From: Methanosarcinales archaeon
GTDB lineage: Archaea > Halobacteriota > Syntropharchaeia > Alkanophagales > Methanospirareceae
Assembly (NCBI GenBank): GCA_025464325.1
Contig: JAODGH010000028.1
Span: forward strand, 1 to 37,353
Direction of reading: 5' to 3'
DNA length: 37,353 nucleotides
A program made the translations under genes and the position numbers. Numbering within the stretch: position 1 is the first letter of the stretch; every line of letters begins with the position of its first letter. Positions 1-9,862 of the stretch are shown piece after piece. Below the pieces are notes generated by a model, which was not told where the DNA came from, searched no databases, and worked only from the letters and a program-made list of their open reading frames with translations.

Positions 1-152
1 CCATGTTATCATGTCGGTGTAAAATAAACGGTATTTATGATAGTGGCACTACTTATAGCTGTCCTACGCAAAAGTCGATAATACCCGGTGAGGCTTTTTT
101 GTTACTTAACTTCTAATTACGACGTGCCAAAAATTATCAATTGCTGACTGAA

Positions 153-1058
153 TCACCATCCACGTACCTGCATCATCTCTGTCTCCTGCAGTGCGTTCAC
201 CTCTACGCCTTTCATCGGCATGCCCAGCCCTCTCGATATCTCTGCCAGTTGCTTTGGATCGTCATAGCAGTTAACTGCCTGTACAATCGCAGAAGCCATC
301 CGTGACGGATTCTCAGATTTGAATATCCCGGATCCCACGAAGACACCATCTGCACCGAGTCGCATCATGAGTGCGGCATCAGCAGGTGTCGCAATACCAC
401 CCGCAGCGAAGTTGACCACCGGTAGCCGCTGCAGTCCTGCAGTCTCATGTACCAGCTCATACGATACCTTCAGCTCCTTCGCCACATCTCGCAGTTCCTC
501 CTCGGTCTTGCCTTTCAGCGATCGTATCTCGCCCATGATCAATTTCATATGCCGAACCGCTTCCTTGACATCGCCCGTACCCGCTTCTCCTTTTGTCCTT
601 ATCATCGCCGCACCCTCTTCTATACGTCGCAGTGCCTCGCCCAGATCGCGAGCACCACAGACGAACGGTACGGTGAATTTACGCTTATCCACATGATGCG
701 TATCCACGGGTGTCAGAACCTCCGATTCATCCACCATATCAACACCAAGAGCTTCCAGTATCTCCGCCTCCACAAAATGACCTATCCGGCATTTCGCCAT
801 TACCGGTATGGTAACCGCATCCATTATCTCCGTGATAACCGCGGGGTCTGCCATTCGTGCCACCCCTCCCGCTCTCCTTATGTCCGCAGGTACGGCATGT
901 AATGCCATCACCGCAATAGCACCCGCCTCCTCAGCTATTACCGCCTGCTCTGCGTTCGTAACATCCATAATGACCCCTCCCTTCTGCATCGACGCAAATC
1001 CACGTTTCAAAAGCTCTGTTCCACGCCTGAGATTCCCGATCATTATTCTATCCTCCAT
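153..1058 (-). CDS. pdxS: Pyridoxal 5'-phosphate synthase lyase subunit PdxS
   Basis: PdxS builds pyridoxal 5'-phosphate from ribose 5-phosphate, glyceraldehyde 3-phosphate and ammonia in the deoxyxylulose-independent vitamin B6 pathway. The 301-residue protein has the usual family length. The Schiff-base lysine is K89 in [10 protein letters not shown] (K81 in the Bacillus enzyme), the second catalytic lysine is K156 in [12 protein letters not shown], and the substrate aspartate is D32 in the MDV motif. The C-terminal phosphate-binding loop [14 protein letters not shown] is present. The start is supported by a GGTGAGAGG stretch just before the ATG. The glutaminase partner PdxT, which supplies ammonia, is not in the window, so it must lie elsewhere or beyond the left edge. 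Identification is secure. Confidence 0.97.
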   Translation of the reverse strand: MEDRIMIGNLRRGTELLKRGFASMQKGGVIMDVTNAEQAVIAEEAGAIAVMALHAVPADIRRAGGVARMADPAVITEIMDAVTIPVMAKCRIGHFVEAEILEALGVDMVDESEVLTPVDTHHVDKRKFTVPFVCGARDLGEALRRIEEGAAMIRTKGEAGTGDVKEAVRHMKLIMGEIRSLKGKTEEELRDVAKELKVSYELVHETAGLQRLPVVNFAAGGIATPADAALMMRLGADGVFVGSGIFKSENPSRMASAIVQAVNCYDDPKQLAEISRGLGMPMKGVEVNALQETEMMQVRGW

Positions 1059-1118
1059 ATCCTCTCACCTCACCATTAAAGTATAGCTACGAGATAAAAA
1101 TTGTTCCAGAATTGGAAC

Positions 1119-1382
1119 CTAAGGAGCGAACATGGAACTTATCTTCTCCACGTTCTTCGTCTTCGCAAATATCGTGACCAGGTCGTGTGGTTTAATTACT
1201 GTATCGCCCTTTGGCAGTATTATATCACCATCACGCTCTATTGCCACTATTATCCCATCTTTTAGGCGCAATTTGGAGATCTTCTTCCCCACTACCTTGG
1301 ATTTATCTGATACGGCAATCTCAAATATCTCAGCTTTACCGCCACTTACCGGCAGGAAATCCCTTATTCGGGGTCGTTTCAC
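1119..1382 (-). CDS. TrkA C-terminal (RCK_C) half, downstream piece of a frameshifted gene
   Basis: This reading frame encodes a TrkA_C domain of about 75 residues, the ligand-binding half of potassium-transport regulators; EIFEIAV, VVGKKISKLRL and GDTVIKPHDLVTIFA match that fold. It has only a GTG as possible start and overlaps the TrkA N-domain frame just upstream by 47 bases. Protein similarity runs smoothly from the N-domain frame into this one near base 1383, where the message reads CTC TTT CTC TGT GAA in one frame and GTG AAA CGA in the other. The simplest view is that one gene of about 215 codons has been split by a one- or two-base indel in a CT-rich run. A sequencing error, a real mutation, or translation as two peptides are all possible. 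Confidence 0.8.
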   Translation of the reverse strand: MKRPRIRDFLPVSGGKAEIFEIAVSDKSKVVGKKISKLRLKDGIIVAIERDGDIILPKGDTVIKPHDLVTIFAKTKNVEKISSMFAP

Positions 1383-1791
1383 AGAGAAAGAGGTGACTGG
1401 CGACCGTCATGTCTGGATTCTCATACATATGTATGCCCGCCTCTTTGAACATCTCTACATGCTCTTCCTGGTTCACCACCGCGACTGTCTTCTTGGTACC
1501 CATACCCTTCGCCGTTAATGCCATCATCAGGTTTGCGGCATCATCCGATGTCGTGGCTATAAGCGCGTGTGCCCTGTGCGCTTCCGCCTGTTCTAATGTC
1601 GATCGCTCTGTTGCATCTCCCACTATCGTCAGTACGTCGTACTTCGCTGCTATCTCACGGCATCGCTTCTCATCCTGGTCTATCACCACCACGTCGTTCT
1701 TCTCCTGCGTCGCCAGCTTCACCAGGTTCTTACCGATTCCGCCTAACCCCACTATTATCAGATACATCGATCTTGATTTACTGCCACTCAC
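1336..1791 (-). CDS. trkA: TrkA N-terminal (RCK_N) NAD-binding half of a potassium channel/transporter regulator
   Basis: TrkA/KtrA proteins sit on the cytoplasmic face of potassium channels or Trk/Ktr transporters and gate them in response to nucleotides. This piece has the Rossmann motif GLGGIGKNL near the N-terminus, the ribose-binding acidic residue in VVVIDQDE, and the GDAT and TSDDAANL motifs of the family. The frame then runs out of similarity after VASHLFL and ends in about 12 unrelated residues, while the matching C-terminal domain continues in another frame. The frame opens with GTG at 1791, and an ATG at 1767 (residue 9) sits directly before the Rossmann strand and is a good alternative start. 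No transporter TrkH/KtrB gene is visible, so the partner is unknown. Confidence 0.88.
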   Translation of the reverse strand: MSGSKSRSMYLIIVGLGGIGKNLVKLATQEKNDVVVIDQDEKRCREIAAKYDVLTIVGDATERSTLEQAEAHRAHALIATTSDDAANLMMALTAKGMGTKKTVAVVNQEEHVEMFKEAGIHMYENPDMTVASHLFLCETTPNKGFPAGKWR

Positions 1792-1934
1792 TAAAAATAA
1801 TTGCCACTTGCATAAATATTGCTTCTTTCATTAGCACGCGCTAAGCATTTGACAGTCTCTGTCGCGTTTCACTTACTGGTGCGAACCTGGAATTCTCAGA
1901 GGAACTTGAACGTGTGACTCGACAAAGCCGCTAC

Positions 1935-2744
1935 CTAAGATGATGCGGTGTTACGGTTATTCAGTCCCAACCGACGATTACAGTTCCTTTTGATTTCAGA
2001 GACCACATCCTCAAAAGTGCTTCTCTCTGCCACTATATCGGCGGATATACCGGCTTCAGCTATCGTTTTAGCGGTCAGATCACCAATAGCAGTGACTTTT
2101 GCGGTTCTTAATAGCGCGGTTATATCCTCCTCCAGCCGGAATTTCGATGCGAGCTCGCGGAAGTACTTAAAGGTCAGTGAGCTGGTGAAGATGATATAAT
2201 CAGGTTGATACTCGATGAGCTCGACGAATCGCCTCCTCTGTGATTCGGTCTCGATTAATCGTGGCTCGTAAACTGCTATATCCACCACATACGCACCTCT
2301 GGTCCGAAGGAACTCGGTGAGTTGTTTGCCACCGGCGGCACTACGCAGTAATACTATTTTGGCAGCGGTAGCGGCACGGGGCGTCAGCAGTTCCATAAGT
2401 CCTTTCGCACTGTATTCCTCGGGCATTAATGAGACATCAACACCTCGTTTTTGTAGCTCATCGCGTGTCGTTGGTCCGATAGCGCATACCTCCACGGCAG
2501 ATAACTTAGCCTTCAGATCAAATCCGGCATCGTCACAGATGCGGAATGTCTTCTGCACACCGTTCAGGCTGGTGAAAACGACTATATCTACATTACTTGC
2601 AAACGCTTTCTCTATCTCTTCTACCGCATCTTTACGCGTTACCAGCTGAAATACCGGGAAACCGAAGAAATCGAAGTTGTACCTCGCTGCTATCTCTTTC
2701 GCTCGGGTAACCATGTTCTCTGGTCTGAAAGCGGCTATCTTCAT
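1935..2744 (-). CDS. hemD: Uroporphyrinogen-III synthase HemD
   Basis: HemD cyclises hydroxymethylbilane with inversion of ring D to uroporphyrinogen III, the branch point for siroheme, heme, cobalamin and coenzyme F430. The 269-residue protein has the two-lobed pattern of this poorly conserved family: VVFTSLNGVQKTF in the first lobe, CAIGPTTRDELQKRGVDV at the hinge, and IIFTSSLTFKYF with AIGDLTAKTIAEAGISADIVA in the second. It lies 33 bases downstream of the hel308 gene on the same strand and may be cotranscribed with it. No other tetrapyrrole biosynthesis gene lies beside it. The chelatase-type protein near 31-33 kb is the only other tetrapyrrole-related gene here. Confidence 0.88.
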   Translation of the reverse strand: MKIAAFRPENMVTRAKEIAARYNFDFFGFPVFQLVTRKDAVEEIEKAFASNVDIVVFTSLNGVQKTFRICDDAGFDLKAKLSAVEVCAIGPTTRDELQKRGVDVSLMPEEYSAKGLMELLTPRAATAAKIVLLRSAAGGKQLTEFLRTRGAYVVDIAVYEPRLIETESQRRRFVELIEYQPDYIIFTSSLTFKYFRELASKFRLEEDITALLRTAKVTAIGDLTAKTIAEAGISADIVAERSTFEDVVSEIKRNCNRRLGLNNRNTASS

Positions 2745-2777
2745 CTCAAGATTAGAAGGATTGAGGTCATAAAAAAA

Positions 2778-4802
2778 TTACATTCGACGGGCTTCTTCCT
2801 TCAGCTTCGATGCTCGTCTGGACCCAACACCCGGCACTTGCTTCAGAGCTGTTAGATCCGCCCTTGCAACTGCTTCGGCTGTTCTGAACCCCGCGGAATA
2901 TAAATTACGGGCGATCACTCTGCCAACGCCTCTTATCGCTACCAGGCTGAGCAATTCTGACCTGACTCCGTGCTTTATCCGCTCTTTCAACTCTGCCATT
3001 CTTTTATACACTGTATCGGCACCGAGATATCGTGCTATACGTGTGGCAGCATAGCAGAGCCACTCCAGTGCGTAGAGGTTGGTGTGTATCTCGCCTGGAT
3101 AGATGCCGAATTTCGTCTTCAACTCAGGATAGCTCATCTCGTCTATCCATGCATGCGCTACGATAGCTGTTCCGAGTGCATAACCACAGGCGTACACCAT
3201 ATCAATATTATCCGTGAGGTTCATTGCGATGGTTTGCGCATCTTTTACGTTCAGCGGTGTCACTTCCTCACACCCGCACAGTATCATCAGGAGGTCGAAA
3301 TCGTTCATCTCACGTCCTGATTCAAGTTTTTCTATGCCAGATTTCAGGCTCAGGGCAGACCCGATGGAGAGGTACAACCTGGAAGATAGTTTACCAAAAT
3401 CAGTTGCACTTACGTACACTTTTTTACCCGCGCTCTTTTGCGTTATCAAGCCATCATCCTCCAGTTCATCCAGAATATCGCTCAGTTCTTCCTTTAACGC
3501 TTCGACACGCGCACGATTCTGAAACGCAAAGAATGTACGATCGATGAACTCTTCTATCTCTTCTATGGTGTGTGCACCGGCAACTATGGTGGCAAGTATC
3601 TGGTCCATCATGTCCCCGTTCGAGAAGCGCGATTCTATCCGTTCAAGTTCACCATTTATGTATACATGCTCTATCTCGTCACGTTCCGCCTCGTTACGCG
3701 CTACTATTACTCCCAGACCGTAATCGTCATACTCCGGTCTGCCCGCCCGTCCAAATACCTGTTTTACCCAGCTTACCGGCATCGGCTCAATGCCACGACC
3801 GGGTGTAAAGAACCTATAATTCCGGATCAGTACCATCCGGGCTGGTAGCGATACACCCATAGCGAGCGTGGGTGTGCAACATATCACCTTCAGCCGATGT
3901 GCGAGAAAACTCTCTTCCAGCAAACGCCTCTGCTCCGGATGCAGCCATGAGTTATGGTATGCTACGCCATGTCGTACCATCTCAGCGAGATCATCAACAC
4001 CGATATCAACCCGTTCTGCGAGTTCGTCCAGGTACGGATCGCTATAGTCAATGCGTTTCGCCAGCTTACGAGCGAAAGAAGCAGCTCCGCGTTTCGTATT
4101 CACAAACACGAGTACCTGCGCGCCATTTCTCACCTCATCCAGCACACGTTTTATGGTTGTGCTATCACTCGATGCAACGAGGATATCCTCCTTCAGTGGT
4201 ACAGGACGCCAGCTGGATTGTACGATATCTGCCCGTAACCAGCATGCGAAATCATCTGCATTGGGTATCGTTGCAGAGAGTGCGATGATTCGTGCAGAGG
4301 GGTTGAAACTGAGGAACCGTGCTATTGCCCCTTCCAGCCGTGGTCCCCGCTTCTCATCCCCTATCACGTGTATCTCATCCAGAATAAGAACGGTGATCCT
4401 ATCCAACCATGAGGGTTTCAATCTCGTGAGTGAATCGAGCTTCTCCAGGGTGAGTATGATTATATCATTATTTGCCAGATATCTGGAGCTACTCTCGTAA
4501 TCGCCGGTTGATATACCTATCTTGAGAGCGGTGTATCGCTCTTTAAAAGTGCGATATTTCTCATATGCCAGCGCAACCAGCGGTACAACATAGAGGCACT
4601 TGCCCGATGCCGTGATTATGGATTCTAACATGACCAGTTCTGCCAGCAACGTCTTACCACTGGCTGTAGGTGTGGCGATAACGAAATTCCTGTCGGTATC
4701 GAGCAGTCCCGCGCGTATCGCATCCACCTGCGGCGGGTATAACTCGAGATCAGCCATGAAGACGCTTAAGTCTCGCCAGAGCTTTAAATCTGATAACCTC
4801 AT
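2778..4802 (-). CDS. hel308: Hel308-type ATP-dependent DNA helicase
   Basis: Hel308 is an archaeal superfamily 2 DNA helicase that unwinds 3'-tailed and forked DNA and acts at stalled replication forks. The 674-residue protein has a Q-motif-like LYPPQ near residue 22, Walker A ATPTASGKT at 43-51, the DEIH box near residue 143, SAT motif III, and motif VI QVFGRAGRPEYDDYG. A winged helix and ratchet domain follow. The C-terminus has helix-hairpin-helix motifs (VAIRGVGRVIARNLY and LKQVPGVGSRRASKL) typical of the last Hel308 domain. The N-terminus is short before the Q-motif, but M1 lies shortly after an AT-rich divergent promoter region shared with rpl37ae. Assignment as Hel308 rather than a generic Ski2-like helicase rests on this domain order. 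Confidence 0.93.
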   Translation of the reverse strand: MRLSDLKLWRDLSVFMADLELYPPQVDAIRAGLLDTDRNFVIATPTASGKTLLAELVMLESIITASGKCLYVVPLVALAYEKYRTFKERYTALKIGISTGDYESSSRYLANNDIIILTLEKLDSLTRLKPSWLDRITVLILDEIHVIGDEKRGPRLEGAIARFLSFNPSARIIALSATIPNADDFACWLRADIVQSSWRPVPLKEDILVASSDSTTIKRVLDEVRNGAQVLVFVNTKRGAASFARKLAKRIDYSDPYLDELAERVDIGVDDLAEMVRHGVAYHNSWLHPEQRRLLEESFLAHRLKVICCTPTLAMGVSLPARMVLIRNYRFFTPGRGIEPMPVSWVKQVFGRAGRPEYDDYGLGVIVARNEAERDEIEHVYINGELERIESRFSNGDMMDQILATIVAGAHTIEEIEEFIDRTFFAFQNRARVEALKEELSDILDELEDDGLITQKSAGKKVYVSATDFGKLSSRLYLSIGSALSLKSGIEKLESGREMNDFDLLMILCGCEEVTPLNVKDAQTIAMNLTDNIDMVYACGYALGTAIVAHAWIDEMSYPELKTKFGIYPGEIHTNLYALEWLCYAATRIARYLGADTVYKRMAELKERIKHGVRSELLSLVAIRGVGRVIARNLYSAGFRTAEAVARADLTALKQVPGVGSRRASKLKEEARRM

Positions 4803-4810
4803 TATTCTAT

Positions 4811-4825
4811 CTTGTTATAAATTAT
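4811..4825 (+). promoter_or_regulatory. AT-rich divergent promoter region (hel308 / rpl37ae)
   Basis: The 51 bases between the divergent hel308 and rpl37ae starts contain TTGTTATAAATTATA, a good TATA-like box about 35 bases before the rpl37ae ATG. Read the other way, the same AT-rich stretch lies 9-23 bases before the hel308 start. A purine-rich GAGAGGAT precedes the rpl37ae ATG as a possible ribosome-binding site. Confidence 0.5.
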
Positions 4826-4853
4826 ACGAATATAGCATAAAGAGAGGATAGCG

Positions 4854-5144
4854 ATGGTGAAGAAGCATAAGAAGGGGAAGAAGGGGAAAGTAACGAAATC
4901 GGCGGGCAGGTTTGGTGTACGATATGGCAGAAAGATACGGAAGATGGTGGCTGATATTGAGGAACAGACCAGAGCGGCACATAAATGCCCGAGATGTGGT
5001 CGAAACTCGGTCAGACGTAAGGGTACCGGTATATGGCATTGTTCAAGATGTGGCTATACTTTCGCGGGTGGTACGTACATACCGCAAACACCGGCGGGTA
5101 TAGCAATTGAGAGAGCGATAAAGCGAGAAGCGGGAGGTGAATGA
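4854..5144 (+). CDS. rpl37ae: Large-subunit ribosomal protein L37Ae (eL43)
   Basis: L37Ae is a zinc-binding protein of the archaeal and eukaryotic large ribosomal subunit. The 96-residue protein has a lysine-rich N-terminus, the conserved [16 protein letters not shown] segment and a zinc ribbon formed by C45, C48, C63 and C66 (CPRCG and CSRCG). Length and motif spacing match the family. It begins the cluster rpl37ae-rpoP-pcc1, a common archaeal gene order, and ends 7 bases before rpoP. The message probably starts from the TATA-like box in the divergent hel308 promoter. Confidence 0.97.
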   Translation: MVKKHKKGKKGKVTKSAGRFGVRYGRKIRKMVADIEEQTRAAHKCPRCGRNSVRRKGTGIWHCSRCGYTFAGGTYIPQTPAGIAIERAIKREAGGE

Positions 5145-5151
5145 TCGATTT

Positions 5152-5292
5152 ATGGGCTACTATTGTTTGAGATGCAAGCGAGTTGTGGAGTTGAAGAGCG
5201 ATTATCAGGGCATACGTTGCCCATACTGTGGCTATCGCGCACTGAGGAAGGAGAGATCCTCTGTGATGGTGAAGAAACTAAAAGCTGTTTGA
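5152..5292 (+). CDS. rpoP: DNA-directed RNA polymerase subunit P (Rpo12/Rpb12-like)
   Basis: Subunit P is the small zinc-ribbon subunit of archaeal RNA polymerase, equivalent to eukaryotic Rpb12. The gene is only 46 codons. Reading ATG at 5152 gives [18 protein letters not shown], then [13 protein letters not shown], with zinc ligands C5, C8, C23 and C26. Both the size (most archaeal versions are 44-50 residues) and the RCPYCGYR signature fit. It starts 7 bases after the rpl37ae stop and ends 16 bases before pcc1, so the three genes form one operon. The preceding gene's end provides GGGAGGTGA at 5131-5139 as a strong ribosome-binding site. Confidence 0.96.
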   Translation: MGYYCLRCKRVVELKSDYQGIRCPYCGYRALRKERSSVMVKKLKAV

Positions 5293-5308
5293 GCGTATAC
5301 AGAAACGG

Positions 5309-5545
5309 ATGGAGATCGAATTTGAAGTGCGCGGTACCGGACTTGATATCATATACAGGGCTTTAAGAGTGGAAGGACCCGTAGCGCTGAGGAACGGGCG
5401 GTTGTACATGCGGTTCGAATGTGACGAGGCAGAAATTACGCGGCTACGGGCGATGGTGAACACATGGCTACGATTACTTAAGATCGCATCAGAGATGGTG
5501 GAGATCTCAAAGGGATGCAATTCAATCAATAAAATCAATAAATAA
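5309..5545 (+). CDS. pcc1: KEOPS complex subunit Pcc1
   Basis: Pcc1 is the small dimer-forming subunit of the KEOPS complex, which with Kae1, Bud32 and Cgi121 transfers the threonylcarbamoyl group to A37 of tRNAs that read ANN codons (t6A). The 78-residue protein has the Pcc1 pattern: an N-terminal strand (MEIEFEVRG), the loop RNGRLYMRFECDE, and a C-terminal helix LRAMVNTWLRLLKIASEMVEI. Archaeal Pcc1 genes are often found directly after rpl37ae and rpoP, as here. The prefoldin beta gene that often follows is replaced by a tRNA-Asn gene. No other KEOPS subunit is in the window. Confidence 0.9.
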   Translation: MEIEFEVRGTGLDIIYRALRVEGPVALRNGRLYMRFECDEAEITRLRAMVNTWLRLLKIASEMVEISKGCNSINKINK

Positions 5546-5569
5546 TATCATGGTGATATGATATAGTAT

Positions 5570-5642
5570 GCCGCCGTAACTCAGTTGGTAGAGTGCCCGG
5601 CTGTTAACCGGATAGTCACAGGTTCGAGTCCTGTCGGCGGCG
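5570..5642 (+). tRNA. tRNA-Asn (anticodon GUU)
   Basis: A 73-base tRNA folds with acceptor stem GCCGCCG/CGGCGGC, D stem ACTC/GAGT, anticodon loop CTGTTAA giving GUU, and T arm ACAGG-TTCGAGT-CCTGT. The discriminator base is G and CCA is not encoded. The lowest pair of the anticodon stem (C27-A43) is mismatched. There is no intron. The gene follows pcc1 by 24 bases and may share its transcript. Its 3' 27 bases overlap the end of the hisA reading frame on the opposite strand. tRNA-Asn is a substrate of the t6A pathway that contains Pcc1. Confidence 0.96.
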
Positions 5643-6380
5643 TCTCTTATAACCACTATAAATCAAATTCACCAGCTCTCTGAAATCAATCTTACCCGTG
5701 TAAAGGGCACTGCCTATCACCACCCCGCAGGCACCCGTTTCTGCTATCTTTATCACATCTTCGACAGTGGTCACACCCCCGGAGACGATCACGGGTAACG
5801 TTGCATAGCTGATGAACTCCTCGATAACCGTGATATTTATACCCCGCATCAACCCTTCTACGTCTATGTTCGTGAAGAGTATACTGCCAGCACCCATATC
5901 CGCCGCTTTCGCCGCTGCTTCTCTCAATCCCATGTCGGTTACTTCACGCCAGCCATCTATCGCGACCTTACCATGCCGCACGTCCAGTGCAATCATCACC
6001 CTATCGGGCGAGAACTCATCCACAATTCGCTCTATAAGCTGTGGTGACCTGAATATTGCCGTGCCGAATATCACACGATCAACACCGAGCAGAAGCAATC
6101 GCGTAGCGGATTCATAGGTTCTGATCCCGCCACCCACCTGGATCTTTGCACGGCTATTCACACGTTCTATTATATCCCTGATGATCGTGAAATTATCACT
6201 ATAGCGAAAAGCGGCATCAAGGTCTATTATATGCAAGCGCGATGCACCCATATTAAGCCATTCAAGAGCAATTGACGCGGGGTTACCGGCAGAGAATATC
6301 ACGGCATTCCGATCGCCCTGTTGTAATTGCACACATCTGCCACCTTTCAGGTCTATTGCAGGAATGACCTCGAATTCCAT
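5616..6380 (-). CDS. hisA: Phosphoribosylformimino-5-aminoimidazole carboxamide ribotide isomerase HisA
   Basis: HisA catalyses the Amadori rearrangement of ProFAR to PRFAR in histidine biosynthesis. The 254-residue TIM-barrel has the two catalytic aspartates in IPAIDLKGGRCVQL (D10) and MIALDVRHGKVAIDGW, and the two phosphate-binding loops VGGGIRTYE and VSGGVTTVEDV. Family similarity ends near IDFRELVNLIYSGY. The last residues RRRRQDSNL are simply the reverse strand of tRNA-Asn, in which the stop codon lies. The protein is therefore extended by about ten residues encoded antisense to the tRNA. No other histidine genes are nearby. Confidence 0.95.
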   Translation of the reverse strand: MEFEVIPAIDLKGGRCVQLQQGDRNAVIFSAGNPASIALEWLNMGASRLHIIDLDAAFRYSDNFTIIRDIIERVNSRAKIQVGGGIRTYESATRLLLLGVDRVIFGTAIFRSPQLIERIVDEFSPDRVMIALDVRHGKVAIDGWREVTDMGLREAAAKAADMGAGSILFTNIDVEGLMRGINITVIEEFISYATLPVIVSGGVTTVEDVIKIAETGACGVVIGSALYTGKIDFRELVNLIYSGYKRRRRQDSNL

Positions 6381-6404
6381 TTGTAGAGAGATAAATGGTC
6401 TGTC

Positions 6405-6414
6405 TTTTTATAAA
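6405..6414 (+). promoter_or_regulatory. TATA box of the diphosphate synthase gene; probably leaderless
   Basis: TTTTTATAAA is centred about 30 bases before the ATG at 6440. No Shine-Dalgarno sequence lies in between, so transcription should start at or within a few bases of the start codon. Confidence 0.6.
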
Positions 6415-6439
6415 TGTTGCAATAAATTAGGAATTGTAA

Positions 6440-7447
6440 ATGAAGGGGGAAGAGCTATTCCATGCGGAGGTGCAGCGTTTCAACAGCCGATTGTTTGAGC
6501 TAATTGAGGAGCGAACGCGTAGTTGTAACAATAAGATACTCTCTGATGCGTTGAATTATATAAGGGAAACCGGAGGCAAACGACTCCGCCCTATAATATG
6601 CCTGCTTGCCGCAGAGGCAGTAGGAGGATCACGTGATAAAGCACTCTCCACCGCTATTGCCATTGAACTATTACACAATGCCACACTTGTTCATGATGAT
6701 ATCATAGATGATAATGCGATAAGACGACGGAATCTCTCCAATCCCGCCAGGTTTGGTGCGAAGAATGCAGTACTGATGGGTGATCTTCTACTTGGCTTCT
6801 CGTGCGAGATGCTGGCGGAATGTGGAGAACCTGAAGTGGTGAGAGTGGTAATGAGAGCCCTCTCGGACATAGCTCTCGGGCAGTACAGAGAATTCACGCT
6901 CCGATTACGTGCGCTCGATGAGGTTACAGAACGTGCGTACATGGAGGTTGCGGAAATGAAAACTGCTTCCGCTTTCATGGCGAGTGCGGAGGCGGGCGCT
7001 ATACTTGGCTGTGGTGGTGAAGTAGAAATAGAGAACCTCCGGAATTATGGTAAGAACCTCGGGGTGGCATTCCAGATACAGGATGACATACTCGATATAT
7101 GCGGCGATTCCGCGAAGACGGGTAAGCCCATCGGGCTGGATATAAGGAACCGGGAACGAACTATCCTTGTGATTCACGCACTGAAACATGCCAGTTGTGC
7201 GGATAGAGCATACATAGAAGATATAATGACGGGTAAAATAGAAGCGGCAGATATAGAACGGGTCAGGGAGATAATGGTCAGTACGAACTCGATAAAATAT
7301 GCCATCACACTGTCTAAGGATCTGTTATTGGATGCTAAAGCCAACTTAGAATGCCTTGAAGATTCCGATGCGAAATACAAACTGCAGTTAATTGCGGATT
7401 CCGTGGCGGTGCGGATAAAAGATCAGATGCTCGATGCGTACGTATGA
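6440..7447 (+). CDS. idsA: Trans-isoprenyl diphosphate synthase (geranylgeranyl diphosphate synthase type)
   Basis: This enzyme condenses isopentenyl diphosphate with allylic diphosphates to make the C20 (or longer) chain of archaeal ether lipids. The 335-residue protein has GGKRLRPIICLLAAE, the first aspartate-rich motif LVHDDIIDDNAIRR, and the second motif FQIQDDILDICGD followed by GKPIGLDI. The residue five positions before the first Asp of the first motif is Ala, a small residue that normally permits products longer than farnesyl diphosphate. That supports GGPP synthase, though the exact chain length cannot be read from sequence. Transcription appears leaderless. The next gene starts 9 bases after the stop and is probably cotranscribed. 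Confidence 0.92.
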   Translation: MKGEELFHAEVQRFNSRLFELIEERTRSCNNKILSDALNYIRETGGKRLRPIICLLAAEAVGGSRDKALSTAIAIELLHNATLVHDDIIDDNAIRRRNLSNPARFGAKNAVLMGDLLLGFSCEMLAECGEPEVVRVVMRALSDIALGQYREFTLRLRALDEVTERAYMEVAEMKTASAFMASAEAGAILGCGGEVEIENLRNYGKNLGVAFQIQDDILDICGDSAKTGKPIGLDIRNRERTILVIHALKHASCADRAYIEDIMTGKIEAADIERVREIMVSTNSIKYAITLSKDLLLDAKANLECLEDSDAKYKLQLIADSVAVRIKDQMLDAYV

Positions 7448-7456
7448 GCCCGAATC

Positions 7457-8539
7457 ATGAGCCATGAGTTGATACTCGCGGGTAAGTTCGTCTATGGTAG
7501 TGCATTCGAGGACAGAGCCGGTTACATTGTCACAGAAGGCGACAGGATAAAAGAGATCGGCACAGATAGTGCGGTGGATAGTGCGATAGAAGGCTACATT
7601 ATCCCTTCGTTCGTCAATGCGCACACACATATCGGCGATTCCATTGCGAAAGAGCCGCTTCTTTTACCACTGGAACAGTTAGTGGGTCCGGGTGGGTTAA
7701 AAGAGCGGTTACTTGCTCAGACACCGAACGAAGTACAGATAGAGGGAATGAGAGGAACAATCGAGGATATGGCGGGTTGTGGCATACAGTTGTTCTGTGA
7801 TTTTCGTGAGGGTGGACTCGTGGGTGTAAACATGCTGAAGACCGCACTGGACAGCAATACGAGGTTGAAAGTGAAGATACTTGGTCGACCTGTTGCAGAA
7901 GACGATACCGACATTGAAGACCTGATCGAGTCTGTAGATGGATTCGGAATAAGCAGTACCGCAGATTGCGACAGGGACGCACTCGTTGAGATAGTCGCAG
8001 TGGCACGTAGCAGGGGTAAGATGTTCGCTATTCATGCGGGCGAACGCGATACGGGTGATATAGAGGATGCAATAGAGCTTGAACCTGATTTCATAGTACA
8101 TCTGACGAAAGCGTCACGAAGGCACTTCAGGAAGATGCATGACCGGGGCATCAATGCCGTTATCTGTCTCAGATCCAACCTGGTAACGGGCATGGGTGTA
8201 CCACCGGTGCAGCAGATGCTCGAATCTGATTTGATCGTAGGTAGCGGTACTGATAACGTAATGCTGAACTCACCGGATATATTCAGGGAGATGGAGTTCA
8301 TATCGAAGCTACTTCGGATTGACGAACACGAGGTATTGAGGATGTGTACGTGGAACTCTGCGAAAGTACTCGGAGCGGCAGATACGGGTATTATAGAAGA
8401 GGGTAAGAAGGCGAATCTGCTGGTCATACGTGCCGATACACCGAATATGAGTCACATAACGAACTGGATAAAAGGTATAGTACGAAGGGCTACACGGGCA
8501 GATATCGGTGCTATCGTGTACGAAGGGAAACTGGTGCGA

Positions 8540-8560
<21 letters not shown>
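7457..8560 (+). CDS. Amidohydrolase-superfamily protein, Atz/Trz (S-adenosylhomocysteine/guanine deaminase-like) type
   Basis: The 367-residue protein belongs to the metal-dependent amidohydrolases that deaminate purines, pyrimidines or adenosine derivatives. It has the N-terminal metal motif [10 protein letters not shown] (H56, H58), a third His in [12 protein letters not shown], and the metal-binding Asp in [14 protein letters not shown]. The C-terminal composite beta-domain holds [20 protein letters not shown]. Close relatives in methanogens are mostly annotated only as amidohydrolases. It overlaps ahcY tail to tail by 21 bases, which makes a role in S-adenosylhomocysteine or adenosine turnover plausible but unproven. 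It lies 9 bases after the isoprenyl synthase gene on the same strand. Confidence 0.85.
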
Positions 8561-9796
<1,236 letters not shown>

Positions 9797-9862
9797 AGAA
9801 GGATGGATGACATATCAAGTATAAAAAGGTTTTTATTTTGCTATGATTTACGAAGATGTAGG

